From: JAZDRH01 sp047470865
Lineage (GTDB): Bacteria > Pseudomonadota > Gammaproteobacteria > Pseudomonadales > Pseudomonadaceae
Assembly: GCF_047470865.1 (NCBI RefSeq)
Contig: NZ_JAZDRH010000044.1
Span: 1 to 14,619 of the forward strand
Direction of reading: 5' to 3'
Length of the DNA stretch: 14,619 nucleotides
A program made the position numbers and the translations under genes. Positions 1 through 7,418 of this stretch are shown here, piece after piece (within the stretch, counting starts at the first letter, position 1; every line of letters starts with the position of its first letter). The notes below the pieces were generated by a model, which saw only the letters and a program-made list of their open reading frames with translations, had not been told where the DNA came from and did no database searches.

Positions 1-326
1 AAAGAAATCTTTAAATTTACTCGCTAAAAACCGTCAAATTTTATTATTTAATAAGCAACATAATAATACTGCTTACAAACTATGGAAGCTCGCCCGTTAG
101 CCATATGGGTAAAGCATCATCAGGTCATTCATCTAATTGAGCAAGAGAAATACCACGATGAGTTATAAATGATGGCATTTTAAATTAAATTTGGTGCTAT
201 TTAGGCCTTATAAAGCTTAATCCTACGGACTTGGTAATCGAATCTTTAGGCGTATACCTTAAACAAACAAGTAGCGGCGGATTCAAGACCTGACTGCAAC
301 CTATATCATGAATTGATGCTGGTCCA
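1..326. other. Gene-free stretch, nothing recognised
   Basis: I see no convincing gene, RNA or regulatory site here. A short open stretch on the plus strand (about 82-165) and one on the minus strand (about 125-175) resemble no family I know and lack ribosome binding sites. Since a broken IS30-family transposase lies immediately to the right, this may be further mobile-element debris, including a lost C-terminal half of that transposase, but no DDE motif could be read. Confidence 0.5.
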
Positions 327-638
327 TTATGGCTCAAACATAATGGACAAATGAACGGCTAGTTGTTGAGGAGAATAGCGATCTCGCAACATGGTAATGG
401 CCACGTCAAAAAGCTCAACATCATGTACTCGCTTAAGTTTAGGCCGACAGCGCAGTCGCCGTACTTTCATTTATTTCTGCGCCGAATCTAGGGTAGCTCT
501 CATCACAAACGCTATTGCAGCGTACCTCGCGACTGATGCTAGAAGGAGAAGACTGTGCTACTTAGCAATTTCGCGCAGACTCAGTTCTTGTAATAGGTCT
601 ATGCTGATCCTAATCTACTGGTCAAGGTTAAGTTGATT
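327..638 (-). pseudogene. Decayed IS30-family transposase, N-terminal fragment
   Basis: On the minus strand three reading frames together spell the start of an IS30-family transposase. First, around 635-561, comes QLNLDQ, an in-frame stop, then LLQELSLREIAK, which matches the HTH leader. A second frame, around 552-505, gives SPSSISREVRCNSV, the typical IS30 recognition helix (family form: RSPSTISREVRRN). A third frame, around 460-330, gives RCRPKLKRVHDVELFD and later RYSPQQLAVHL, matching the linker before the catalytic domain. At least two frameshifts and several stops separate these blocks, and the DDE catalytic domain is absent or unrecognisable. The element is therefore dead. No terminal inverted repeats were found. 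The plus-strand open frame over the same bases is a shadow. Confidence 0.75.
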
Positions 639-779
639 ACGGCATATGTTGTACCTTACCAAATTGGTCAGGTGTTGTAGTCAGAATTTAAGCCAGCCGC
701 TTGCTAATCTAAAGAACACAAACAACTAAGTAAGGAAAACAAGTAACCAGCTATTCGCTGTTAAAAACCCTTTTTCACA

Positions 780-811
780 AAAACAAAAAAGGCCACTTCA
801 ATAAAGTGGCC
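780..811 (-). terminator. Rho-independent terminator of tRNA-Pro
   Basis: A perfect 8-bp stem GGCCACTT/AAGTGGCC with loop CAATA (791-811) is followed on the minus strand by a T-rich run (TTTTTTGTTTTT). It lies about 19 bases past the tRNA 3' end and closes that transcript. Confidence 0.9.
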
Positions 812-829
812 TCAAATACAGATTTTATC

Positions 830-906
<77 letters not shown>

Positions 907-916
907 ATAACCAGTA

Positions 917-945
917 AATATACCTTACTCGTTTATTTTTGTGAA
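917..945 (-). promoter_or_regulatory. Sigma-70 promoter of tRNA-Pro
   Basis: On the minus strand TTCACA (-35, 940-945) and TATATT (-10, 917-922) are spaced by exactly 17 bases, and the -10 ends 10 bases before the mature tRNA 5' end, leaving a very short leader. Position and match are both good for a stable-RNA promoter. Confidence 0.6.
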
Positions 946-1063
946 GCTTCTTTCGGCTTAACAAAATTTATTGATCTGTATCTTGACAAATAATTTTACT
1001 CTCTACTAAAAGCAGAATAAAATCATTTTAACATCACAATATAATCAACAATGGAAGTTTAAA

Positions 1064-1312
1064 ATGAAAAAACTATTAGCTTTAACACTACCTATCAGTT
1101 TTATTATGCTGACAGCTTGCCAAAGTTCAGCAGATAAGGAACCTGAAACAGTGGTAGATATGGCAAACCCGGCCAGCCTTTACTGCATTAAATCTGGTGG
1201 AGAGTCCATTTTAAAACAAGATGCTGAAGGTAATACCATTGGCTGGTGTCGCTTGGCCGACGGGACATTAATTGAAGAGTGGGAGCTGTATCATAAAAAC
1301 CATCCTTCCTAA
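1064..1312 (+). CDS. DUF333-family lipoprotein
   Basis: This is an 82-residue small lipoprotein. It begins with a type II signal peptide (MKKLLALTLP) ending in a lipobox LTAC, so Cys19 would be lipidated and the protein anchored in a membrane, probably the outer membrane. The mature part holds the DUF333 signature: NPASLYCIKSGG at 34-45, GWCRLADG at about 60-67, then EEWELY near the end, with two conserved cysteines at 40 and 62. Family members are short periplasmic-facing lipoproteins, sometimes labelled putative hemolysin, with no demonstrated role that I know. The start is supported by GGAAG at 1053-1057. It is a single-gene unit ending at the bidirectional hairpin at 1318-1363. Confidence 0.88.
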   Translation: MKKLLALTLPISFIMLTACQSSADKEPETVVDMANPASLYCIKSGGESILKQDAEGNTIGWCRLADGTLIEEWELYHKNHPS

Positions 1313-1317
1313 TATAA

Positions 1318-1363
1318 CAAAAGGGAAAGACAGGGCTGATAACAACGTCTTGCTTTCCCTTTT
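1318..1363. terminator. Bidirectional terminator
   Basis: AAAAGGGAAAG (1318-1329 region) pairs with CTTTCCCTTTT (1353-1363) across a roughly 23-base loop that also contains a short GAC/GTC pairing. It is followed by T-rich bases on both strands. It separates the convergent lipoprotein and bacteriohemerythrin genes and can serve both. Confidence 0.7.
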
Positions 1364-1365
1364 AC

Positions 1366-1836
1366 CTATTTAAAAAAACGTTTAATGAGTGAGCCAAATC
1401 CGCTACTACCTTTACCTGTTATTTTCCGCACATAAGGCGCGTAGTCTCTATCATCATTTTTAACATGACTCATAAGCCATAGGCCAATATAGATTTTTAC
1501 CTGTTCTGCTACCTTGAAGGGATCTTCCCCTGTTTCAAGTTTATCAACATACTTTTGCGCTCTTTCTTTGAAGGTATTATGAATTCTCCGATGCGCTTGA
1601 AGTAAGGGATAACCGGCTTGCTCCATTAAGCTTTCTTCAAAAGTATTATGTGAAATAGCATAATTTACCATTCCATTGACCACCATAGTTACCTCGTATG
1701 GATTTTTTGTTTTCAAGGCATGATCAATTTCGTCAAAGTATGCAAATAATTGCTTGTGCTGTTGGTCAATAATATCTATTCCAAGCTCGTATTCAGGAGA
1801 CCACCGTAAATCTAGAACACTCATATTAAATACCAT
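1366..1836 (-). CDS. Bacteriohemerythrin
   Basis: This 156-residue protein is a single-domain hemerythrin, a four-helix bundle with a non-haem di-iron centre that binds O2 reversibly in the cytoplasm. The full ligand set is visible: His27 (DQQHKQLF), His63 with Glu67 (HNTFE), His82 and His86 (HRRIH), and His124 with Asp129 (HVKNDD). The N-terminal W-S-P-E-Y-E-L-G-I-D block is typical of the family. The C-terminus adds a basic tail (KRFFK). No good Shine-Dalgarno precedes the annotated ATG, and an in-frame Met at residue 5 (codon at 1822-1824) is an equally possible start. Roles proposed for the family are oxygen storage or delivery and oxygen sensing. A perfect CRP-type site lies 30 bp upstream, suggesting global metabolic control. 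Confidence 0.95.
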   Translation of the reverse strand: MVFNMSVLDLRWSPEYELGIDIIDQQHKQLFAYFDEIDHALKTKNPYEVTMVVNGMVNYAISHNTFEESLMEQAGYPLLQAHRRIHNTFKERAQKYVDKLETGEDPFKVAEQVKIYIGLWLMSHVKNDDRDYAPYVRKITGKGSSGFGSLIKRFFK

Positions 1837-2151
1837 TTAAACTAATATTTAAATAATAGACTATATGTGAAGAGCATCACATGACCATAGTCAAATTATG
1901 CTAATCAAAATAATTTAATTATAAATAATATATAAAGTTTGAATGCAACCGTAATATATGCCCTGTTCTAACCTTATTCAACTCTCTCTAGGATCATTGT
2001 ATTTCTGCACTTGTTGCATTTTGTATAAGAAAAAATAGATCTTTAGTCATAATTTCTGCAAAGCTGCCCCTAAGTCGTATTGGTTTTTTTCAGCTTACCA
2101 CTAACAATTAACCTAGCTTTCATAATTTATATGTTTGTAAAGGGTCGCTCT
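1837..2151. other. Intergenic regulatory stretch
   Basis: This 315-base AT-rich divergent gap lies between the bacteriohemerythrin and acetyltransferase genes. Apart from the CRP-type palindrome at 1866-1881 and the Shine-Dalgarno at 2139-2144 I see no gene or RNA. A TATAAG at 2024-2029 could be a -10 for the acetyltransferase but lacks a convincing -35. Confidence 0.4.
1866..1881. promoter_or_regulatory. Perfect CRP/Vfr-type binding site
   Basis: TGTGA (1866-1870), six bases, then TCACA (1877-1881) form the exact consensus half-sites of the CRP family, extended by flanking A and T (ATGTGA...TCACAT). The site lies upstream of the bacteriohemerythrin gene, its centre about 38 bp from that start codon and over 270 bp from the acetyltransferase start, so it most likely acts on the former. 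Weak -10 candidates on the minus strand lie at 1842-1847 (TATTAG) and 1860-1865 (TATAGT). Which is used would decide between activation and repression. Confidence 0.65.
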
Positions 2152-2766
2152 ATGTGGATTGAGGAAAAAAAACTAGAAGGACTTTTCGTAACGCTAATTC
2201 CATTGGCGTTTGAGCATCTTTCAGCACTCCAAGAGATAGCCAATGATGATGAGGCCGAACAACTATGGTTTGCAACTTTACCGAAAAAGGAGCAGATGTC
2301 ATCTTACATTGCCAAAGCACTTGATGAAGCCCAGAAAGGTAATATTGCCTATGTAGTGTTTTGTAATGAAAGCCAGCGCATTGTAGGCACTACTCGTTAT
2401 TATGCTGTAGATGAGCACAATAGACGGGCAATGATTGGCTATACATGGTACCACTCATCCGTTCGTCGAACGCCTGTTAATACAGAGGCTAAATTCTTAC
2501 TCTTGCATAACCTATTTGAAAATCATGCGGCTATTGCTGCAGAGTTTCGCACGCATACACATAACTTCGCCTCTCGCTCAGCAATAGAACGCTTAGGCGC
2601 GAAACTAGATGGCATATTACGCAACCATATGATTTTACGCGATGGCAGTTATCGTGACACCGCTGTATATTCCATCATAAATACAGAATGGGCTGCTATT
2701 AAACCTAATTTATTGTTTAAACTGAATCAGTATAGCGCTCCCTATGAAGAGCAATACAGCGTTTAA
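2152..2766 (+). CDS. GNAT-family N-acetyltransferase (RimJ/RimL-like)
   Basis: This is a 204-residue cytoplasmic acetyltransferase using acetyl-CoA. The RimJ/RimL type is shown by the N-terminal pattern G-x-F-V-x-L-x-P-L at 10-18, a beta-bulge strand with IVGTTRY at 77-83, the RTPVNTEAKFLLLHNLFE helix at 106-123, and the C-terminal SRSAIERLGAKLDGILRNHM at 141-160, where the N/SxxxxxxxLG motif contacts CoA. The acceptor substrate is unknown; relatives acetylate ribosomal N-termini, small amines or antibiotics. The chosen ATG is preceded by AAAGGG at 2139-2144 with 7 bases spacing. A TTG start at 2080 would add a hydrophobic leader unlike the family and has no ribosome binding site. The stop codon overlaps that of the convergent oxidoreductase gene. 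Confidence 0.88.
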   Translation: MWIEEKKLEGLFVTLIPLAFEHLSALQEIANDDEAEQLWFATLPKKEQMSSYIAKALDEAQKGNIAYVVFCNESQRIVGTTRYYAVDEHNRRAMIGYTWYHSSVRRTPVNTEAKFLLLHNLFENHAAIAAEFRTHTHNFASRSAIERLGAKLDGILRNHMILRDGSYRDTAVYSIINTEWAAIKPNLLFKLNQYSAPYEEQYSV

Positions 2767-3719
2767 ATGGTAATAACAATACGTGAGCCTGCGGCTACTT
2801 TGGCTTGCCAAGCGCGCTCAATATGCGCGAGCGGATGCGAGTCATATTCCACCACTAAAGCGCCCTCAGCAGCTAGTTGAAACATTTTTGGCAAGTGCTG
2901 TTTATGATAATTTTCTAACTGCTCAGCGCTAATACTGCCAAAGCCTGATCCTAATAAGCTAATGGGTTTACTTCGTAAGCTACTTGAGGCTAAGTCTATA
3001 GTTGCGCCAGCCATTTGCCCAATAGTGACTAAGTTAACCGCTTTAGGGCAATTGTTACCCAACACCTGCAACAGTAACGCCGTTGGCCGCCCCCACAGAT
3101 AGTCGAGAATATGGTCTATTGGGTGGGTATTTTGTAAAGTTTCTAATTGCTGGCAAATTTCTTCTTCAGTATCTAACAAAGAAACACATTGATCAGCCCC
3201 TAACTGCTTTAAATAGGCTAGGGACTCAGGGTTGCGCCCTGTGGCAATAATATAGCTAGCGCCGCGTAACTTAGCTGCTTGCACTGCCATACGGCCAGAT
3301 ACGCCCGTTGCACCATTAATTAACACAACCTGCCCTTGTTGCATTTGCGCACGGTAAATTAGTGCAGCATCTGACCCTAGCAGCGCATTAGGCAAAAGTG
3401 CGGCGATTTCACTAGATAGATTATCAGGCACCGTCACATAGTTATCAGCCGCAACCAAGGCATATTCAGCCAGCATACCGGTTAACCCTAGAGCATAAAT
3501 GCGCTGCCCATTGTCTAGTATGCCTACGCCATCAACGCCTACAGTCGTTGGAAATTGCTTAAAAGTGGTGTAATGCTTACCGCTGACTTTTAGTTTATCA
3601 AGCTGTTTTATAGTGGCTGCTTGCATTTTTACCAGCACTTGATTGGCTTGAGCGATAGGTTTGTCTATTTCACCATAGACTGGAATATCGCCCAATTGCT
3701 TGAGTACTGCTGCTTTCAT
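2763..3719 (-). CDS. Zinc-independent MDR-family NAD(P)H oxidoreductase (quinone oxidoreductase-like)
   Basis: This 318-residue protein belongs to the medium-chain dehydrogenase/reductase superfamily. The N-terminal GroES-like half runs to about residue 120 and contains GVDGVG at 61-66. The Rossmann half carries INGATGVSG at 134-142, the cofactor-binding loop typical of NADPH-dependent quinone and enone reductases. The structural and catalytic zinc cysteines of alcohol dehydrogenases are absent. The likely reaction is NADPH-dependent reduction of a quinone or enone, but the substrate cannot be read. GGAGG precedes the ATG. That Shine-Dalgarno lies just past the T-run of the multicopper oxidase terminator, so either an internal promoter or read-through drives it. 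No terminator follows; its stop overlaps the opposing acetyltransferase stop. Confidence 0.85.
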   Translation of the reverse strand: MKAAVLKQLGDIPVYGEIDKPIAQANQVLVKMQAATIKQLDKLKVSGKHYTTFKQFPTTVGVDGVGILDNGQRIYALGLTGMLAEYALVAADNYVTVPDNLSSEIAALLPNALLGSDAALIYRAQMQQGQVVLINGATGVSGRMAVQAAKLRGASYIIATGRNPESLAYLKQLGADQCVSLLDTEEEICQQLETLQNTHPIDHILDYLWGRPTALLLQVLGNNCPKAVNLVTIGQMAGATIDLASSSLRSKPISLLGSGFGSISAEQLENYHKQHLPKMFQLAAEGALVVEYDSHPLAHIERAWQAKVAAGSRIVITI

Positions 3720-3729
3720 ACATCCTCCA

Positions 3730-3756
3730 TAAAAAAGCTGGCAGTTACGCCAGCTC
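3730..3756 (-). terminator. Rho-independent terminator after the multicopper oxidase
   Basis: A perfect stem AGCTGGC/GCCAGCT with a six-base loop (3736-3755) is followed on the minus strand by six T residues (3730-3735). It sits 8 bases past the multicopper oxidase stop and immediately before the Shine-Dalgarno of the next gene. Confidence 0.9.
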
Positions 3757-3763
3757 TTAAAGG

Positions 3764-5278
3764 TTAAACAACTTCTAAGTTTGCCATCATACCTAGTGTT
3801 TCATGCTCTAGGATATGGCAATGATACATCCGCATACCTTTACCATGATGAATAACATTAAAAATAATGGTTTCATAGGGCTTGAGGTTGATAGTATCTT
3901 TCCATGCTACATAAGGCTCAGCCACTTCACGCTTATTTAAGATACGCGATACCACTTGAAACTGCGTACCATGAATATGAAATGGATGATCCATATGCGA
4001 GTTATTAAACACTCGCCATTGTTCAACAACACCTTCTTGGCTAGTTTCGTCAATACGATCCATATCAAAAACCTTGCCATTAACCCTAAACATCTGTTTT
4101 AGATGATGCATACCCATTCCATTGGAATGATCCATCACTTCTGAAAACTCAATATTTTTATAAGCTACTGGAGCAATTAGCGCTTTAATACTGCGCAGCT
4201 TCGTTGGTAATTCAGCGCGCTTATTAGCAATGCTAACAGAGGCTAGCTGGCTATCTATAGGTTGATCTTTCACCATCATTTTGCTGCGATCATAATAACG
4301 GTTAAGTAACGAATAGGTGCCCGCTTTCTTTGTCAATACAACAACTTCAACCCGTTCAGCCGGCGCCAGCAAAATATCATCTTGGGCGGCCAACGGTTGT
4401 TCTAATAAACCGCCATCAGTACCTACAACCACTAACTGACAATTGGGGATATGCAAACGCAAATAACGTGCAGCGCAAGCATTCCAAATACGAATACGCT
4501 CATTACCTTGCAAACTAATGTTAGGGTTTAGCTGCCCATTAATAAGCACAAACTGCCCTTCACGCCCGTTCATCCAATCAAGCATTGTGTTTTGGGGAAT
4601 AGAAGCATCAGCATCTAGCCTTAGGTCTGAAATTAACCAATGCTGTTCACTGAGGTGCGCTAGAGGATCCGTTTTACTACGTACCACTAGGCTACCTGCT
4701 AAACCTTTAGCTACTTGCTCACTCACCAACTCATGCGGATGCGGATGATACCAATAAGTACCAGCGCAATCTTTGGCCAAGGTAAAGCGATATATACGTT
4801 CTGAACCTGGCTCTACAGGTTCCATTGGATGGCCATCCTGATCAGCAGGAACGGGCAAGCCATGCCAGTGCAATGTAGTAGGCTGTGGTAGATTATTCTT
4901 AAATCGAATCTCTAGTGTGTCGCCTTCATTTACAACTATTTGCGGCCCAGGTACTTGTCCGTTATACAGCCACATTTTTGTGGGTTTACGATCAGCCAAA
5001 GTCAATGTGGTTTCATCAGCTGTAATAGTGGCTTTAAATACCCCAGGCTGACGACTTTCATTTCTAAGTACAGGTAACGCAGCTAGCGGCAAGCCAGAAG
5101 GCATTTTATCTAATGGCATTAACGCTGTACTTTTCCCCATGGCCATCCCATGTTGGCTATGATCCATTGCTGCCATATCATGCTTAGCGCCATGCATAGG
5201 CATTGCCCAAACCTTTTGAGCGACCAACGCAAATGCACCAACACCTAATGTACCCTGAACAAAGTTTCTCCGTTTCAT
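3764..5278 (-). CDS. Periplasmic multicopper oxidase (CueO/CopA-like), Tat-exported
   Basis: This 504-residue protein is a three-domain multicopper oxidase that couples substrate oxidation, probably Cu(I) to Cu(II), to O2 reduction in the periplasm. The N-terminus has a twin-arginine signal (KRRNFVQG, hydrophobic core, likely cleavage after VWA at 25). All copper motifs are present: HWHG at 137-140, WYHPHPH at 176-182, HPFHIHG at 431-437, and HCHILEHETLGMM at 486-498, supplying type 1 ligands Cys487, His492 and Met497 as well as trinuclear-site histidines. A Met/His-rich stretch follows the signal peptide (26-48) and a short one (MDHSNGMGMHH) sits at 382-392, where CueO has its longer Met-rich insert. 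AGGAG precedes the start 16 bases after the DUF411 gene, so they are co-transcribed. Confidence 0.95.
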   Translation of the reverse strand: MKRRNFVQGTLGVGAFALVAQKVWAMPMHGAKHDMAAMDHSQHGMAMGKSTALMPLDKMPSGLPLAALPVLRNESRQPGVFKATITADETTLTLADRKPTKMWLYNGQVPGPQIVVNEGDTLEIRFKNNLPQPTTLHWHGLPVPADQDGHPMEPVEPGSERIYRFTLAKDCAGTYWYHPHPHELVSEQVAKGLAGSLVVRSKTDPLAHLSEQHWLISDLRLDADASIPQNTMLDWMNGREGQFVLINGQLNPNISLQGNERIRIWNACAARYLRLHIPNCQLVVVGTDGGLLEQPLAAQDDILLAPAERVEVVVLTKKAGTYSLLNRYYDRSKMMVKDQPIDSQLASVSIANKRAELPTKLRSIKALIAPVAYKNIEFSEVMDHSNGMGMHHLKQMFRVNGKVFDMDRIDETSQEGVVEQWRVFNNSHMDHPFHIHGTQFQVVSRILNKREVAEPYVAWKDTINLKPYETIIFNVIHHGKGMRMYHCHILEHETLGMMANLEVV

Positions 5279-5294
5279 GTCCTGCTCCTTATAG

Positions 5295-5735
5295 TTATAG
5301 ATTGGTAAATAATCCTGTTGGATTACCCTCTTTATCTATTTGCAGAACATTTAAACTGCCTTTTTTCTCTGGCCCCATGCCCGGCGAGTTATATGGCATA
5401 CCAGGTAAAGCTATACCTCGAATATCAGGTTGATTAGCCAGCATCATATCAATTGCTTCTACTGGTACATGCCCTTCTACAACATACTTACCAAAATCAA
5501 CCGTATGGCAACTAGCTACTTGGTCTGTTGCAAATTTCTTTTTCACTTGATACATGTTGTCGCTATTCACACGATTAACGCTATAGCCTTTTTCTTCTAA
5601 GTATTCGGCATAAGCCTCACAGCAGCCACAGTTAATGTCTTTATACAGCGTGACACTTTTCTCTTGGGCAAACACAGGCTGGGCTAAAACAGCCGTAATT
5701 AATACAGTGATAGACAATAATGTTGAACTACGCAT
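5295..5735 (-). CDS. DUF411-family periplasmic metal-associated protein
   Basis: This 146-residue exported protein has a Sec signal peptide ending near VFA-QE (residue 23). The mature part has the DUF411 layout: a thioredoxin-like beginning with VTLYKDINCGCC (Cys36, Cys38, Cys39), a second CH pair at 76-77, GKYVVEGHVP at 82-91, and the diagnostic GMPYNSPGM at 112-120. The family is repeatedly found beside copper-resistance genes. The thiol cluster suggests copper or silver binding or delivery, but no biochemical role is established as far as I know. AGGAG precedes the start. Its position between a small Cys/Met protein and a multicopper oxidase supports a copper role here. Confidence 0.9.
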   Translation of the reverse strand: MRSSTLLSITVLITAVLAQPVFAQEKSVTLYKDINCGCCEAYAEYLEEKGYSVNRVNSDNMYQVKKKFATDQVASCHTVDFGKYVVEGHVPVEAIDMMLANQPDIRGIALPGMPYNSPGMGPEKKGSLNVLQIDKEGNPTGLFTNL

Positions 5736-5773
5736 GATGTTCTCCTAATTAATAAAAAATAGTTTTAAATTAA

Positions 5774-6124
5774 TTAGGCGAGCTTGGGTGGAGGTGTATC
5801 AGGTATTCGATTACGCTCAATCACACGCTCGCTATAAAGTACAGTGACCGTTGAGTGAACTAACTGAGGAAGAATAAGCGCTGTAGATAGGGTTTGCATG
5901 TAAACAGAAGCACAGCTGTGTGCTGATATTATGCATTGTATTGAGCAATCTGCTGTGAGTGACCTGTCCATGTCGCAAGCGCCATGCGCACTCATCACGC
6001 AATCGGCGGGCATCGACATATTTTGCGTTTCGTAAGCATTCACTAAGGATATGCCAGACAATAACAAAACCATAGCTAATAAATAGCAATGAATAGATTT
6101 GATATTAAGCCTGTAACGCCACAT
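5774..6124 (-). CDS. Small exported Cys/Met/His-containing protein, candidate copper-binding
   Basis: I do not recognise this 116-residue protein with certainty. It starts with a basic segment and a hydrophobic stretch (about 11-29) ending LVNA-YE, a plausible signal peptide or membrane anchor. The following 46 residues carry five cysteines (42, 50, 60, 64, 71), methionines at 36, 38, 44, 52 and 76, and histidines at 47 and 69. The tail ends in PDTPPPKLA. This layout recalls the small CopL/DUF2946-like proteins of copper operons, which have a similar Pro-rich end, but I cannot prove homology. It is first in a unit with the DUF411 and multicopper oxidase genes, behind a promoter at 6158-6186. 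The start has a poor Shine-Dalgarno. An overlapping frame at 5832-6089 is a shadow. Confidence 0.7.
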   Translation of the reverse strand: MWRYRLNIKSIHCYLLAMVLLLSGISLVNAYETQNMSMPADCVMSAHGACDMDRSLTADCSIQCIISAHSCASVYMQTLSTALILPQLVHSTVTVLYSERVIERNRIPDTPPPKLA

Positions 6125-6157
6125 ACGCTTGTGTCCAATTACTTGATAAAAAGGTAT

Positions 6158-6186
6158 TTAATAAATAATACCCATACTTTAATCAA
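6158..6186 (-). promoter_or_regulatory. Promoter of the small protein-DUF411-multicopper oxidase unit
   Basis: On the minus strand TTGATT (-35, 6181-6186), 17 bases, then TATTAA (-10, 6158-6163) lie 34 bases before the first start codon. The spacer is the ordinary 17 bases, not the 19-20 of MerR-family promoters, so direct CueR control of this unit is not indicated. Confidence 0.5.
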
Positions 6187-6239
6187 GCTAATTTAACACA
6201 GCTTAGATTATCACTAAATTAAGCCTTTTCTAATTCACA

Positions 6240-7397
6240 TTAAATAAATGTGGGTTTACGCAAAATACTGCTATCCACTGTCGTTAATTGTGTTTTTCCG
6301 CAAAACGCCATGCTCAAATCCATTTCTTTCTGTAGTATTTCTAGCACGCGGGTTACTCCCTCTTTGCCATAAGCACCCAAGCCGTAAATAGGCGCACGCC
6401 CAATAAGTACGCCTTTAGCACCTAAAGCAATACTTTTTAGAATATCTTGTCCTGTACGAATACCGCTATCGAGATAAATTTCAATCTGTTGGCCAACAGC
6501 GTCAACGATCTCAGGTAACACACTAATAGTTGATGGCGCACCATCTAGCTGTCTACCGCCATGATTAGAAACCACTAAGGCGTCAGCACCAGCCATTACT
6601 GCACGCTGAGCATCTTCAATTTCCATAATGCCTTTAATGACAAGCTTGCCACCCCATTGCTGTTGGATCCAAGCTACATCATCCCAGCTTAAGCTAGGAT
6701 CAAACTGTTGATTTATCCAAGTACCAAAAGAGGACATCCCCGCCAAGTTATCGACATGTCCTTCAATATTACCAAAGCTGCGCCGCTTGGTTTGTAGCAT
6801 TCGCCAGCACCAAGGTAATTTGGTTGCCATATTCAACAGATTGATTAGATTAGGTCGATTTGCACCTAAACCATTTTTAATATCTCTATGCCGCTGACCT
6901 ATCATTTGTAAATCAACAGTTAACACTAAGGTTGAACAACCTGCGGCTTTCACTCGCGCAATTAAATCTTGCATAAAAACGCGATCTTTCATCATATACA
7001 GCTGAAACCAAAAAGGACGCTTTGTTGCTTTGGCAACATCCTCAACCGAGCAAATGCTGACTGTCGACATAATATAGGGTACACCAAAGGCTTCTGCTGC
7101 TTGGGCAGCTAGTATTTCGCCATCAGCATGCTGCATACCTAATAAACCCGTTGGAGCTATCGCAACCGGCATAGCCACCGCCTCGCCAAGCATTTGGCTA
7201 TGCAAACTGCGAGCACTCATATCCACCAATACCTTCTGACGAAAAGAGTAATGGTTAAAATCCCTCTCGTTCTGTTGATAGGTATTTTCTGTCCATGAGC
7301 CAGAATCGCAATAATCAACAAACACTTTTGGCACACGCCGGCGATATATTGCTCGCATATCCGCTATACAGGTCACCTTGCTTAAGTCTTTAGCCAT
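6240..7397 (-). CDS. lldD: FMN-dependent alpha-hydroxy-acid (L-lactate) dehydrogenase, LldD type
   Basis: This 385-residue flavoenzyme oxidises an L-2-hydroxy acid, probably L-lactate to pyruvate, passing electrons to the respiratory chain at the membrane face or to O2. Seen directly: the substrate-binding VDYCDSGSWTENTY at 27-40, SMPVAIAPTGL-type FMN contacts at 76-85, WFQLY at 130-134, TVDLQMIGQRHRD at 160-172, KGI with Lys255, the catalytic SNHGGRQLDGAPS at 277-289 with His279 and Arg282, and DSGIRTGQDI at 310-319 binding the FMN phosphate. The sequence follows LldD proteins of proteobacteria closely and is full length. GAGG precedes the start, 21 bases after cueR, so it appears to be part of the copA-cueR transcript. 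Substrate specificity and electron acceptor remain inferred. Confidence 0.88.
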   Translation of the reverse strand: MAKDLSKVTCIADMRAIYRRRVPKVFVDYCDSGSWTENTYQQNERDFNHYSFRQKVLVDMSARSLHSQMLGEAVAMPVAIAPTGLLGMQHADGEILAAQAAEAFGVPYIMSTVSICSVEDVAKATKRPFWFQLYMMKDRVFMQDLIARVKAAGCSTLVLTVDLQMIGQRHRDIKNGLGANRPNLINLLNMATKLPWCWRMLQTKRRSFGNIEGHVDNLAGMSSFGTWINQQFDPSLSWDDVAWIQQQWGGKLVIKGIMEIEDAQRAVMAGADALVVSNHGGRQLDGAPSTISVLPEIVDAVGQQIEIYLDSGIRTGQDILKSIALGAKGVLIGRAPIYGLGAYGKEGVTRVLEILQKEMDLSMAFCGKTQLTTVDSSILRKPTFI

Positions 7398-7418
7398 AAA
7401 CGCCTCGTTTTCTTCTTG

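Noticed and set aside
391..636. Plus-strand open frame of 81 codons
   Set aside because: It is antisense to the IS30 transposase remnant, has no ribosome binding site and an implausible composition.
2080..2151. N-terminal extension of the acetyltransferase from a TTG codon
   Set aside because: It has no ribosome binding site; the ATG at 2152 has AAAGGG at good spacing and matches the family's usual start.
4330..5433. Plus-strand open frames opposite the multicopper oxidase and DUF411 genes
   Set aside because: They are antisense shadows of well-supported genes with no domain content.
5832..6089. Minus-strand open frame overlapping the small exported protein
   Set aside because: The competing frame has a signal peptide, better position behind the promoter and metal-ligand residues; this one has none.
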